A stretch of 64,000 bases of DNA from Halothermothrix orenii H 168 (GTDB taxonomy: Bacteria > Bacillota > Halanaerobiia > Halanaerobiales > Halothermotrichaceae): the NCBI RefSeq assembly GCF_000020485.1, contig NC_011899.1, forward strand, positions 1,706,501 through 1,770,500, read 5' to 3'. Below, one piece after another: positions 1-7,802 of the stretch. Each line of letters opens with the position of its first letter. Position 1 is the first letter of the stretch. The position numbers were made by a program, and so were the translations under genes. The notes below the pieces were generated by a model. It saw only the letters and a program-made list of their open reading frames with translations. It was not told where the DNA came from and made no database searches.

Positions 1-1925
1 CCATCCCATCTTTCATGGTGGTGCCTGACTATACTGGCCACCCGCTCAAAGTTATTGACATTTTCCAGAATCCTGCTTCCATAAACAGAATGCTTTCTGA
101 CCTGGACATATTCCCTGTCATTTAATTTACCCGGTTTATTTAATATCAAATCAGGGACACCTATTTTCCCTATGTCATGTAAAAGAGCTGCTTCTTTTAA
201 AACCCTTAGCCGTTCTGGTGATAAATTGAGGTATTCCCCCAGTTTCAAACTATATCTGGCAACCCTTTCAGAGTGACCTTTAGTATATTTATCTTTCAAT
301 TCAACGGCATCGGCCAGGGCCTTAATAACACCTAGATATGTCTCATCAAGTTCAGTTAAGGATAATTTAAGGTATATTAATATAGATGAAACCTTGGATA
401 TAGCCTCAAGCACCCTTTTATCTTCACTGGTAAATTCTTTTTCTGCCTGAAAAGTATCGATAAAAATATTACCGATAATGTCCTGAGTTTTTAAACCAAC
501 CACCAGGGTTGATTTTATTCTACTGGAGCCTACCTCAGCAAATACCCTTTTATATTCTTCTGGATTTTTTTCCAGGTAACTATTATTAACATTTTTAAAG
601 ATAACCGGATTTTCACTGCACATGAGGATTTCTTCGGGAAAATCAACTTCTGTCAGTAAATCATCATACCCATACTGGGCCAGAAACTTAAAATATTTTC
701 CCTCTTTTATACCGGCACTACCGGCATCGGCAGCAGGTATTAATTCCACCGCAAGCTGAACAATATCCTGCAAAAACCCTTTCAAAGGAGCTTCAGGGTC
801 TATTTTGCTCAAGAGATCGATAATCGCCAGTATCTTATTCTGGTATGTGTTAATGGCCTCATAGGAAACTGATATTTCCTGATTCATTGCTGAAATTTCT
901 TCATTCTGCATAGTAACTTCTTCCAGTAACCGCAACATCTCATTAACCATCTTTTTGTATGAGGTAAAGGCATATTTTGTTTCCCTGAAATTAGTCTTTG
1001 CTTTCTCCAGGGTCTGACCGAGTAAATTCATAGCATTAAATTCTTTATCTATCTTTACCAGTTTACTACGATGGCCTTCTATAGCATTTATTAAATCTCT
1101 CGATTTATTTTCAAGTAACTGGATATCTTCCATAATCACCCGGTAATTATTCCGCGAAAAACGGAACACAAAGACAATTATAGAAAGTAAAAACAGGGAT
1201 AACAGGCCTAAATCAAAGGCCCTATTAATATATTCATCTATATAATATACAAAATATAACCTGCTGGAAATTGATTTCATCTCCCTGTTAATAACTACAA
1301 GTTTTTCTAAAGGTATTATACCATCTTTTCTGGATAAATTGGTTGGAAAAAGCCCCCCGGAGGAATTAGTTATAATTATATTTCCTCTACTGTCTGTGGT
1401 AACAAACAGTGATGAATTGGAAATCTCATGAAAAACCGGGTTAAAGGAATAATTAACCATATATAATTTATTATCGACCGGATAAACAATCCCCAGGGCA
1501 GTTCCGTATTGCCCGAGGCTATAAGAAAGAATCTGAGTCTGTAACTCCCCTGTCTCCAGGGCTCTTACTATAATGGGAAGGTTATTATAGGAAACATCAA
1601 CCAGGCTTTTATATGGATAGGAATAGGTAATGACCCCCTGTTGGTCAATGATATGGACTGAATGAACATTTTCATTAAATTTAACAAAATTAGGAATAAG
1701 ATGAAGGGGTAAAGCAGAAACTTCCTTTGTCTGTCGAATAGATTTATTTATATAATTATTTAGCATATTGTAATTTAATTCATAAAGACTCCTTACTGAT
1801 TTCCGGGTAGTGGCATAAATATTATAAATATAAAGCCCATATGTAAATATAATAAGTACTACCAGAAACTTTAAAACAACTCTATTACTTTTAACGACTT
1901 TTTTAATACTCTTACTTTTTACCAT
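1..1925 (-). CDS. membrane sensor with Cache-like, GAF and HD-GYP domains (3' end off the left edge)
   Basis: Probable cyclic-di-GMP phosphodiesterase. Read on the minus strand from ATG 1925, the frame stays open to base 1, so the C-terminus lies outside the window. The visible protein has a membrane segment near residues 14-34, an extracytoplasmic region resembling a Cache sensor to about residue 235, a second membrane segment (about 238-256), a coiled-coil linker, a GAF-like domain (about 380-510) and an HD-GYP domain from about 530. The HD motif reads ALLHDIGKIGVPD, preceded by KGHSERVARYS and followed by HHHERWDG; the GYP part is cut off. The start overlaps the upstream binding-protein gene by 14 bases, implying translational coupling and joint sensing. 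The domain calls are mine by eye; the HD-GYP call is firm, the Cache call is inference. Confidence 0.85.
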   Translation of the reverse strand, partial: MVKSKSIKKVVKSNRVVLKFLVVLIIFTYGLYIYNIYATTRKSVRSLYELNYNMLNNYINKSIRQTKEVSALPLHLIPNFVKFNENVHSVHIIDQQGVITYSYPYKSLVDVSYNNLPIIVRALETGELQTQILSYSLGQYGTALGIVYPVDNKLYMVNYSFNPVFHEISNSSLFVTTDSRGNIIITNSSGGLFPTNLSRKDGIIPLEKLVVINREMKSISSRLYFVYYIDEYINRAFDLGLLSLFLLSIIVFVFRFSRNNYRVIMEDIQLLENKSRDLINAIEGHRSKLVKIDKEFNAMNLLGQTLEKAKTNFRETKYAFTSYKKMVNEMLRLLEEVTMQNEEISAMNQEISVSYEAINTYQNKILAIIDLLSKIDPEAPLKGFLQDIVQLAVELIPAADAGSAGIKEGKYFKFLAQYGYDDLLTEVDFPEEILMCSENPVIFKNVNNSYLEKNPEEYKRVFAEVGSSRIKSTLVVGLKTQDIIGNIFIDTFQAEKEFTSEDKRVLEAISKVSSILIYLKLSLTELDETYLGVIKALADAVELKDKYTKGHSERVARYSLKLGEYLNLSPERLRVLKEAALLHDIGKIGVPDLILNKPGKLNDREYVQVRKHSVYGSRILENVNNFERVASIVRHHHERWD

Positions 1926-3024
1926 GCCGACGACCTCTCTCTGTATTAATTACCCGGTCAGTTACGAATCTGCTATTATTTACTGTAAGTATTGAAATTT
2001 TTCTATAAACTAGCCCATCTTCAGAAATATAAATTGTACCTCCAATGCCCTCAAATGTGTATTCCTTTATATGCTCTTTGAGATTGTCAACATCATTTCC
2101 ATATGAATTAACTAAATTTATTGCCAGTAAGATAGCATCATAATAATTTATGAAATCCTGACAGGGTAAAATACCTCTCTTCTCTAAAGATTTTGCAAAT
2201 GTATTGTTATATGTTTCAAAATATACTTTATCGTATAAAGAAAAAATTTTGATGCCCTCTGCAGCCTCACCACCGTACTCGATCAGAGCCTTACTATTTG
2301 AATAATCCCCCCCATAAAACTTAATATCAGGATTTATTTTTTTCAGGCGCTGTACCAGAATAGCACTCTGCATGGGGCTGGTAAGTAATAAAATACCATC
2401 TATACTCTTAAGACTTTCATAATCAGAATAAAATTCAATCCCCTTAACTTCACCTGTAAAACTGACTGTTCCCTGATAATTCTGTTTAAAATAATTAATA
2501 AATGTTTTTGAAAAAATAGGATTATTGGAATCATAAAAAATCCCGACTTTATTTATTTTATCCTGGAAAATTAATTCAGCCATAATATCAGCTAAAACCC
2601 GGTCACTGGGAACTATTGAGTATAGATTATCCGATACCCCCAGAACACTGGGGGAGGTTACCTCAGGGGCAATTGCCAGCATATTATATCTCTCCAGATA
2701 GGGTAGTATTTTCTGTGCCTGGCTGCTAGTAGTAGGCCCGATGATAATATTTATACCTTTTTTATAAAAGGAGCTAATAACATCCTGGACATTATCCCCT
2801 TGTTCTGTTAAGGCAGCATAATAGATATTAACCTTTTTTGAAATGTTCTTGTTGTTGTTTAATAATTCAGTTATCCGGGGTACACCTGTTGGACCAAAAA
2901 ACTCGGAGCTATAGTAGATTACCCCTATTTTAAGTGGTTGTTGTGATCTGTAAATTAAAACAGCACTAATTAACACTATTGTTAAAACCAAAGCAATAAA
3001 TATTATATTTTTCGAAAAAGACAT
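1912..3024 (-). CDS. type 1 periplasmic-binding-protein-like (LivK/ABC substrate-binding family), membrane-anchored
   Basis: 370 residues. An N-terminal hydrophobic segment (residues 7-26) has no lipobox cysteine, so it probably stays as a membrane anchor. The rest resembles the branched-chain amino-acid / leucine-binding fold: LKIGVIYY strand at residue 31, then IIIGPTTSSQAQKILP and NMLAIAPEVTSPSVLG, the usual hinge region of this family. No permease or ATPase genes accompany it. Instead its stop overlaps the start of the HD-GYP sensor by 14 bases. The inference is that it is a ligand-sensing partner and not a transporter subunit. The ligand cannot be told from sequence. Confidence 0.8.
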   Translation of the reverse strand: MSFSKNIIFIALVLTIVLISAVLIYRSQQPLKIGVIYYSSEFFGPTGVPRITELLNNNKNISKKVNIYYAALTEQGDNVQDVISSFYKKGINIIIGPTTSSQAQKILPYLERYNMLAIAPEVTSPSVLGVSDNLYSIVPSDRVLADIMAELIFQDKINKVGIFYDSNNPIFSKTFINYFKQNYQGTVSFTGEVKGIEFYSDYESLKSIDGILLLTSPMQSAILVQRLKKINPDIKFYGGDYSNSKALIEYGGEAAEGIKIFSLYDKVYFETYNNTFAKSLEKRGILPCQDFINYYDAILLAINLVNSYGNDVDNLKEHIKEYTFEGIGGTIYISEDGLVYRKISILTVNNSRFVTDRVINTERGRRHGKK

Positions 3025-3310
3025 AAAACATCATTCCCATCTAAGATATTACATCCTTTTACATAATTCTTTATAAATGTTAAAGTTCCTGCTCTATCTA
3101 TAAGATAAAAATAGACTAGGAATATAGTAGGAATCAGACTTATGAATACTATCATGACGGTATTAATAACTTTTTTGATAACACTAAAGTGTATTTATTT
3201 TTAAAAAAGAAACCAATTGAGTTTATTTTGTTTCTTTTGTTAAAGAATTCTGGTATAATATATTTATAAATGTTATTAATTTCTTTATTTTTTGGAACTT
3301 TTAGAAGGAG
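3025..3310. other. divergent intergenic region
   Basis: 286 AT-rich bases between the minus-strand binding protein and the plus-strand nitroreductase, so it must hold both promoters. It contains a short inverted repeat ACACT-AA-AGTGT at 3181-3192 that could be an operator, and the extended -10 promoter listed separately. No small ORF with a good ribosome site was seen. Confidence 0.5.
3232..3259 (+). promoter_or_regulatory. extended -10 promoter for the nitroreductase-encapsulin unit
   Basis: TGGTATAAT at 3251-3259 is an extended -10 box (TG, one base, TATAAT). The -35 region about 16 bases upstream (TTCTTT, 3232-3237) is weak, as is usual with extended -10 promoters. It lies about 50 bases before the ribosome site of the nitroreductase gene. 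Confidence 0.6.
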
Positions 3311-3877
3311 GTGAATTCCATAGAAGTCTCAACAGCTATAGAAAATAGAAGGGCCTACCGCTCTCTGGATAAAGTTGATATCACTGACGATTTAATCAAT
3401 CAACTGGGGCGGGCTGCTTCTCTGGCTCCATCATGTTTTAATAAACAACCCTGGAGATATGTTTTTGTTTATAACAAAAGACAACTAAAAACACTCCATA
3501 CCAGTCTACCCGATGGAAATGCCTGGGCTAAAGATGGTTCTCTAATTATTGCCGTTGTAAGCAGCAAGGATATGGACTGTGTTGTGTCCGGTCGTGAATA
3601 CTTTCTTTTTGACGTAGGACTATCCTGTGCTAATCTTATTCTCAGGGCAACTGAACTGAACCTGGTAGCCCATCCAATTGCCGGTTATGATGAAGATAAA
3701 GTAAAAAAGATTCTGAATATACCTGATGAAAAAACTGTTATAACCCTCATTATAATTGGAAAACATAGAAAAGGAGATAATCCTAACCTGACTGATAACC
3801 AGAAAGAAAGGGAACTAAAAAGACCTGTCCGCTTACCGCTCGAGAAGATTGTCTTTCATAATCATTACCATTCTTAA
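3311..3877 (+). CDS. nitroreductase-family FMN oxidoreductase
   Basis: 188 residues, short-type nitroreductase fold. It has the N-terminal signature AIENRRAYRSL, then PSCFNKQPWRYVFV (FMN-binding PSxxNxQPW type) and the C-terminal IIIGKHRKGD. Such enzymes use FMN and NAD(P)H. It precedes the encapsulated ferritin gene by 73 bases with no terminator between, so it is probably co-transcribed with the nanocompartment genes. A flavin-dependent iron-reduction role is inference. The start is uncertain: the only GTG (3311) overlaps the ribosome site AAGGAGGTGA (3305-3314), whereas an in-frame ATA at 3320 sits at proper spacing and gives the more typical family N-terminus. Confidence 0.85.
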   Translation: MNSIEVSTAIENRRAYRSLDKVDITDDLINQLGRAASLAPSCFNKQPWRYVFVYNKRQLKTLHTSLPDGNAWAKDGSLIIAVVSSKDMDCVVSGREYFLFDVGLSCANLILRATELNLVAHPIAGYDEDKVKKILNIPDEKTVITLIIIGKHRKGDNPNLTDNQKERELKRPVRLPLEKIVFHNHYHS

Positions 3878-3950
3878 ATATAAATAATTATGGGAAAATT
3901 GTTAAAATTAATAAGCACCTGTAAAAATATTTTAGAAAGGGGGTTAAACA

Positions 3951-4298
3951 ATGGCTAATACTTACCATGAAGAGAATTTGCCGGAAGAAGCCAGAGAATT
4001 CCATCGCATGATCAGGAGTGTTATTGAGGAATTAGAGGCGGTTGACTGGTACCATCAACGGGCAGCAGTGACCAATGACCCACAATTAAAAGCAATTGTA
4101 GAACATAACCGGGATGAAGAAATTGAACATGCCTGTATGGGATTAGAATGGTTACGAAGAAAATATCCTGCCTGGCATGAAAATCTAAAAAAATTCCTTT
4201 TCTCTGAAGGTGATATAGCTTCACTGGAAGAAGAGGAAGAAAACCAGGAGAACACAGAAACCACCGATGGTTCTCTGGGCCTCAGGAATACTAAATAA
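3951..4298 (+). CDS. encapsulated ferritin-like protein (EncFtn), encapsulin cargo
   Basis: 115 residues. It matches the encapsulated ferritin family described in Rhodospirillum rubrum: EELEAVDWYHQRA followed by HNRDEEIEHACMGLEWLRR. By alignment from memory, the ferroxidase ligands are Glu27, Glu57 and His60, and the entry-site acidic residues are Glu26 and Glu29. The protein forms ring-shaped decamers that oxidise Fe(II). The last residues, DGSLGLRNTK, follow a flexible acidic/Thr-rich linker and resemble the encapsulin targeting peptide (DGSLGIGSL-type), which docks cargo inside the shell. ATG follows GAAAGGGGGTTAAACA. The shell gene begins 17 bases after the stop. Confidence 0.95.
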   Translation: MANTYHEENLPEEAREFHRMIRSVIEELEAVDWYHQRAAVTNDPQLKAIVEHNRDEEIEHACMGLEWLRRKYPAWHENLKKFLFSEGDIASLEEEEENQENTETTDGSLGLRNTK

Positions 4299-4315
4299 GG
4301 AGGGAATACAAACTT

Positions 4316-5113
4316 ATGGTTAATTTAAAACGCTCACTGGCCCCAATAACCCCTGATGCCTGGGAGTTTATTGATAAAGAGGCCAGAAGGGTATTAAAAC
4401 TTAAATTATCAGCCCGTAAAGCAGTTGATTTTGTCGGTCCTAAAGGAATCAAATATGCAGCTGTTAACACCGGTCGCAGAACTGCCCTGGAAGATAAAGC
4501 GGAAGGAGCCAGCATATTTCAAAGACAGGTTCTACCCCTTGTAGAGGTTGAAATACCTTTCAGACTTCATCTGGAAGAGCTGGAGGCCTTTGTCCGCGGA
4601 GCAGAAGATGTCAATATCGATAATTTACTTGAATCAGCAAATGAACTGGCACGCATTGAGAATAAAGCTATTTTCTTTGGAATGGATTCAGCGGGGATAA
4701 GTGGATTAGTTAATTCTTCCGGCCAGACCCTTGATACACCTGCAACCGGGCTTATATCATCTGTTGCTGAAGGTATTAACAATCTGGTAAAGGCAGGTGT
4801 CAATGGCCCCTATACACTGTTGCTGGGACCTGAACTTTACCACTCCCTGTATACCAGGAATGACAGGGGTTATCCCCTTGAAAAAAGAATCAGTGATATA
4901 ATCGGTGGTGACATTCTTTTTACACCTGACCTGGAAGGTTATGGCCTTCTTCTATCAAAACGGGGAGGGGATTTTGAACTGATAGTCGGTCAGGATATAG
5001 CCATTGGCTTTTCCGGTCAGTTCGGTGATGAATTAGAATTTTTCTTACTGGAATCCTTTACCTTCAGGGTTAATACCCCGGAAGCAGCGGTAGTTTTAAA
5101 GGCAACTGACTAA
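4316..5113 (+). CDS. encapsulin nanocompartment shell protein (family 1)
   Basis: 265 residues, the usual length of family 1 encapsulins with the HK97 phage-capsid fold. Recognisable features are the N-terminal helix LKRSLAPITPDAWEFIDKEA, the RTALEDKAEG and LPLVEVEIPFRL stretches of the E-loop region, a central FFGMDSAGISGL segment and the C-terminal FSGQFGDELEFFLLESFTFR. The subunits self-assemble into an icosahedral shell around the ferritin-like cargo encoded just upstream, giving an iron store and oxidative-stress sink in the cytoplasm. ATG has a GGAGGGAATACAAACTT leader. A bidirectional terminator follows about 100 bases downstream. Confidence 0.96.
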   Translation: MVNLKRSLAPITPDAWEFIDKEARRVLKLKLSARKAVDFVGPKGIKYAAVNTGRRTALEDKAEGASIFQRQVLPLVEVEIPFRLHLEELEAFVRGAEDVNIDNLLESANELARIENKAIFFGMDSAGISGLVNSSGQTLDTPATGLISSVAEGINNLVKAGVNGPYTLLLGPELYHSLYTRNDRGYPLEKRISDIIGGDILFTPDLEGYGLLLSKRGGDFELIVGQDIAIGFSGQFGDELEFFLLESFTFRVNTPEAAVVLKATD

Positions 5114-5124
5114 AGGTTAATCAT

Positions 5125-5168
5125 ATATATGTATCGTTACATATATAACATTAAACATATATAACATT
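5125..5168. repeat. short inverted and direct AT-rich repeats after the encapsulin gene
   Basis: ATATATGTA (5125-5133) pairs with TACATATAT (5138-5146). A 14-base direct repeat ACATATATAACATT occurs at 5139-5152 and 5155-5168, a 16-base period. It may be a hairpin or simply a slippage-made repeat. Confidence 0.5.
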
Positions 5169-5208
5169 TAGAACAAACTTAATATAAGTTTAATTTATGT
5201 ATGAACAC

Positions 5209-5241
5209 AAAAAATGGCCTGCTCCATCAGGCCATTTTTTT
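5209..5241. terminator. bidirectional rho-independent terminator
   Basis: AAATGGCCTG / CAGGCCATTT stem with a six-base CTCCAT loop, an A-run before and a T-run after. It lies between the convergent encapsulin gene (plus) and the nucleotidyltransferase gene (minus) and can serve both. Confidence 0.9.
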
Positions 5242-5313
5242 AATAGAAATCGTCTCCATTTTTTATTTAATATTTTACCATAAAAATAAATTGTTAAAAC
5301 CATATCTTATTTA

Positions 5314-7776
5314 TTAATTATCCTTATCTATTAACCTTTTTACCTTTTCTATATAAAAACCGGTTAAACTCTCGGCTGTTTCTTCATCCTGACCTTCGGC
5401 AAAGATATGAAAGACTGGTTCCTCATTATCGGGTATAACCAGGGCCCAGCCGTTTCTATGGTTAAACTTAATACCATCAACCAGTTCAGTATTGTCCCTG
5501 GCTTCTTCAGCCAGCCTCCTCATAACCCGACCCTTGTCGTGCCATTCACAGGGTATTTCAACCCTTTCCAGGTAAAACTCGGGAAGGCGGTTGAGTAATT
5601 GCTCAAAAGATATATTCTCCACTGCCATTTTTTCCAGGATTAATACCAGAGCAGCTATGGCATCATTAAAGGGATAAAACTTAAATGGGTTGTGTTCATA
5701 AACCATATACTTTTCCATGGAAACCTGGGGGGCCAGAGGAGTATAAACAACATCGGCATCATAATCATCGGCTATATTTTCAATTACCTTGGGAGAATTA
5801 AAGGGAACAAATAATTTTTTGACTCCCCTTTCTAACAACAGGTAAGAAAGCATTACCTGGTATTTGAAGGGGTCCAGTACCTGTTTATTTCCGGCAACAA
5901 GATTTAATCTTTCAGCATTATGGTCAACAATAATCCCCAGATCTGCCTCATTCTCATTCAATATCCTGCTAACCTTATCTCTTGCTTCCAGCCTTTCTTG
6001 AAGGCTTAAAGGTCGACCGGTCCGGGAATAATTTCTGGTAGATAACATTTGACAATTTAGTCTTTTTAATAACAGGGGTAAGAGATGGTTTAAACTATCA
6101 TATTCATAGTCAATCACCACACTGAAATAGTTACGTTTAATGGCTTCAGTATCAACTGTATCGAGAATGCCATATAAATATTCATTTACCATTTCTGGAA
6201 CCAGGGCATAATCACCTATGTCATTTACAGGAGCTCTGTTATAATCCTCTGTAAAGAACTTTTTTTCAACCCTTTTCTGGTCCGGAGCCGGTAAATTTAC
6301 CCCTTTTTCATTCATAAACTCCAGAACTACTTTCTCAGGATTATTATAACTTAACCGGATATGAATACCGCCTCCTGCCTGCATATTAATAATCCCATAT
6401 CTGGCTACAGCTGTAGTAATCTCCCCGAGCTCCAGGACATTTCGCCCTGCCAGTTGAATCCCGGAAATAACCGCCCTTTTTAATGCACTGGTCAGTCCAT
6501 ATGTATCTGAACTTACCGTTATACTTTTATTTCTATCTATAGTCGAGGCAAATGCTACCGCCAGTCTGGTTACAAATTCAGGGGTAATATCGATATTCCC
6601 TTCCCCTATAACCCCGGTATTGGTAAATAGTTTTTTCTGCCACCGGGGCCTCCAGACGATATTGTCTCTAACCTCTACTCTGGACTCAATTTCCCTTTCA
6701 GGCCAGATTTTAATACCGGGAGCAACCTTGCTCTCTTCACCGATTACTACCTTTTCCCCGACGGCAGCCAGGTCAAAAATACTACCCCGTTCCCTGACTA
6801 CCACGTTTTCTGTAATTACTGCTCCCCTGATTTCAGCATTGGCACCAACAAAATTATTATCCCAGAGAATGCTTTTCTTAATGGAAGCATGGGGTTGAAT
6901 ATAATTGTTACGTCCTATTATTGAATTTGCTACCCGGGCCCCTTTACCAATCCTGGTCCCTTCCCCAATAAAGAGTGGACCTTCCAGTTCAGCCGTTTCA
7001 TCTATTTCAACCCCATCCTGAAGCCAGATATTGTTATCCAGGACACAACAGGCTTCAAGCGGTAAATCAATTTCTCCTTTAAAGAAATCAAAATTGGTGT
7101 TGATATACTCTTCAAGACTCCCAATATCATTCCAGTAACCTTTAAGTGAAATTCCATATAAGTTCCAGTTTTTTTCAAGCATTAAAGGAAACAGGTCTTT
7201 ACTGAAATCAAAGTTAATACCCTTATCATAGAGATCAAAAATTTCGGGCTCCAGGACATATATTCCGGTATTGACGGTGTCACTGAAAACCTGCCCCCAG
7301 TTTGGTTTTTCCAAAAATCTGACTATTCTACCCCTTTCATCGGTAATAACCACCCCATAATCCAGTGGGGTTTTAACCCTGGCCAGAACTATAGTAGCTG
7401 AAGCCCCCTTTTCCTGATGAAAGGAAATTGCTTCTCCCAGGTCAAAATCTGTAATGGCGTCACCACTTATAACCATAAAAGGTTCATCTAAAAAATCCCT
7501 GGCATTAGCAACACTTCCGGCTGTCCCCAGGGGTTCTTTTTCAACAAAATAATGGAGGTTTACCCCCCATTTACTACCATCACCAAAATAACTCTCAATT
7601 TTGTTCGGAAGATAATAAGTTGTGACAGCAATATCTTTTATGCCATAATTTTTTAAAAGGGTTATGATATATTCCATAACCGGATAATTCATCACAGGAA
7701 CCATGGGCTTGGGTAGGTTACATGTTAGCGGACGTAACCTCGAACCCTGCCCGCCGGCCATAATTACACCTTTCAA
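5314..7776 (-). CDS. NDP-sugar pyrophosphorylase fused to a degenerate phosphohexomutase domain (mannose-1-phosphate guanylyltransferase type)
   Basis: 820 residues. The N-terminal nucleotidyltransferase (1-235) has GVIMAGGQGSRLRPLT and LPKPMVPV, the nucleotide and metal site of GDP-mannose/glucose-1-phosphate transferases. A left-handed beta-helix of hexapeptide repeats follows (about 250-375), then an alpha-D-phosphohexomutase-like region (about 385-815). In the latter the active loops have changed: the phosphoserine loop TASHNP is RLSYNNP, the metal loop DGDADR is DHNAER, and the sugar loop GE(E)SGH reads YEHNPFKF. The mutase half is therefore probably catalytically weak or regulatory. TTG start with GGGGGATTACCTT upstream. 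It follows the GT4 gene by 26 bases, so it may supply the nucleotide sugar. Confidence 0.88.
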   Translation of the reverse strand: MKGVIMAGGQGSRLRPLTCNLPKPMVPVMNYPVMEYIITLLKNYGIKDIAVTTYYLPNKIESYFGDGSKWGVNLHYFVEKEPLGTAGSVANARDFLDEPFMVISGDAITDFDLGEAISFHQEKGASATIVLARVKTPLDYGVVITDERGRIVRFLEKPNWGQVFSDTVNTGIYVLEPEIFDLYDKGINFDFSKDLFPLMLEKNWNLYGISLKGYWNDIGSLEEYINTNFDFFKGEIDLPLEACCVLDNNIWLQDGVEIDETAELEGPLFIGEGTRIGKGARVANSIIGRNNYIQPHASIKKSILWDNNFVGANAEIRGAVITENVVVRERGSIFDLAAVGEKVVIGEESKVAPGIKIWPEREIESRVEVRDNIVWRPRWQKKLFTNTGVIGEGNIDITPEFVTRLAVAFASTIDRNKSITVSSDTYGLTSALKRAVISGIQLAGRNVLELGEITTAVARYGIINMQAGGGIHIRLSYNNPEKVVLEFMNEKGVNLPAPDQKRVEKKFFTEDYNRAPVNDIGDYALVPEMVNEYLYGILDTVDTEAIKRNYFSVVIDYEYDSLNHLLPLLLKRLNCQMLSTRNYSRTGRPLSLQERLEARDKVSRILNENEADLGIIVDHNAERLNLVAGNKQVLDPFKYQVMLSYLLLERGVKKLFVPFNSPKVIENIADDYDADVVYTPLAPQVSMEKYMVYEHNPFKFYPFNDAIAALVLILEKMAVENISFEQLLNRLPEFYLERVEIPCEWHDKGRVMRRLAEEARDNTELVDGIKFNHRNGWALVIPDNEEPVFHIFAEGQDEETAESLTGFYIEKVKRLIDKDN

Positions 7777-7802
7777 AAGGTAATCCCCCTTTCACACCTG
7801 GA

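Noticed and set aside
3181-3275. Fur or PerR operator at the encapsulin promoter
   Set aside because: The AT-rich sequence around TATAATATATTTATAA is only a partial match to a PerR box, and the ACACT/AGTGT repeat is too short to assign.
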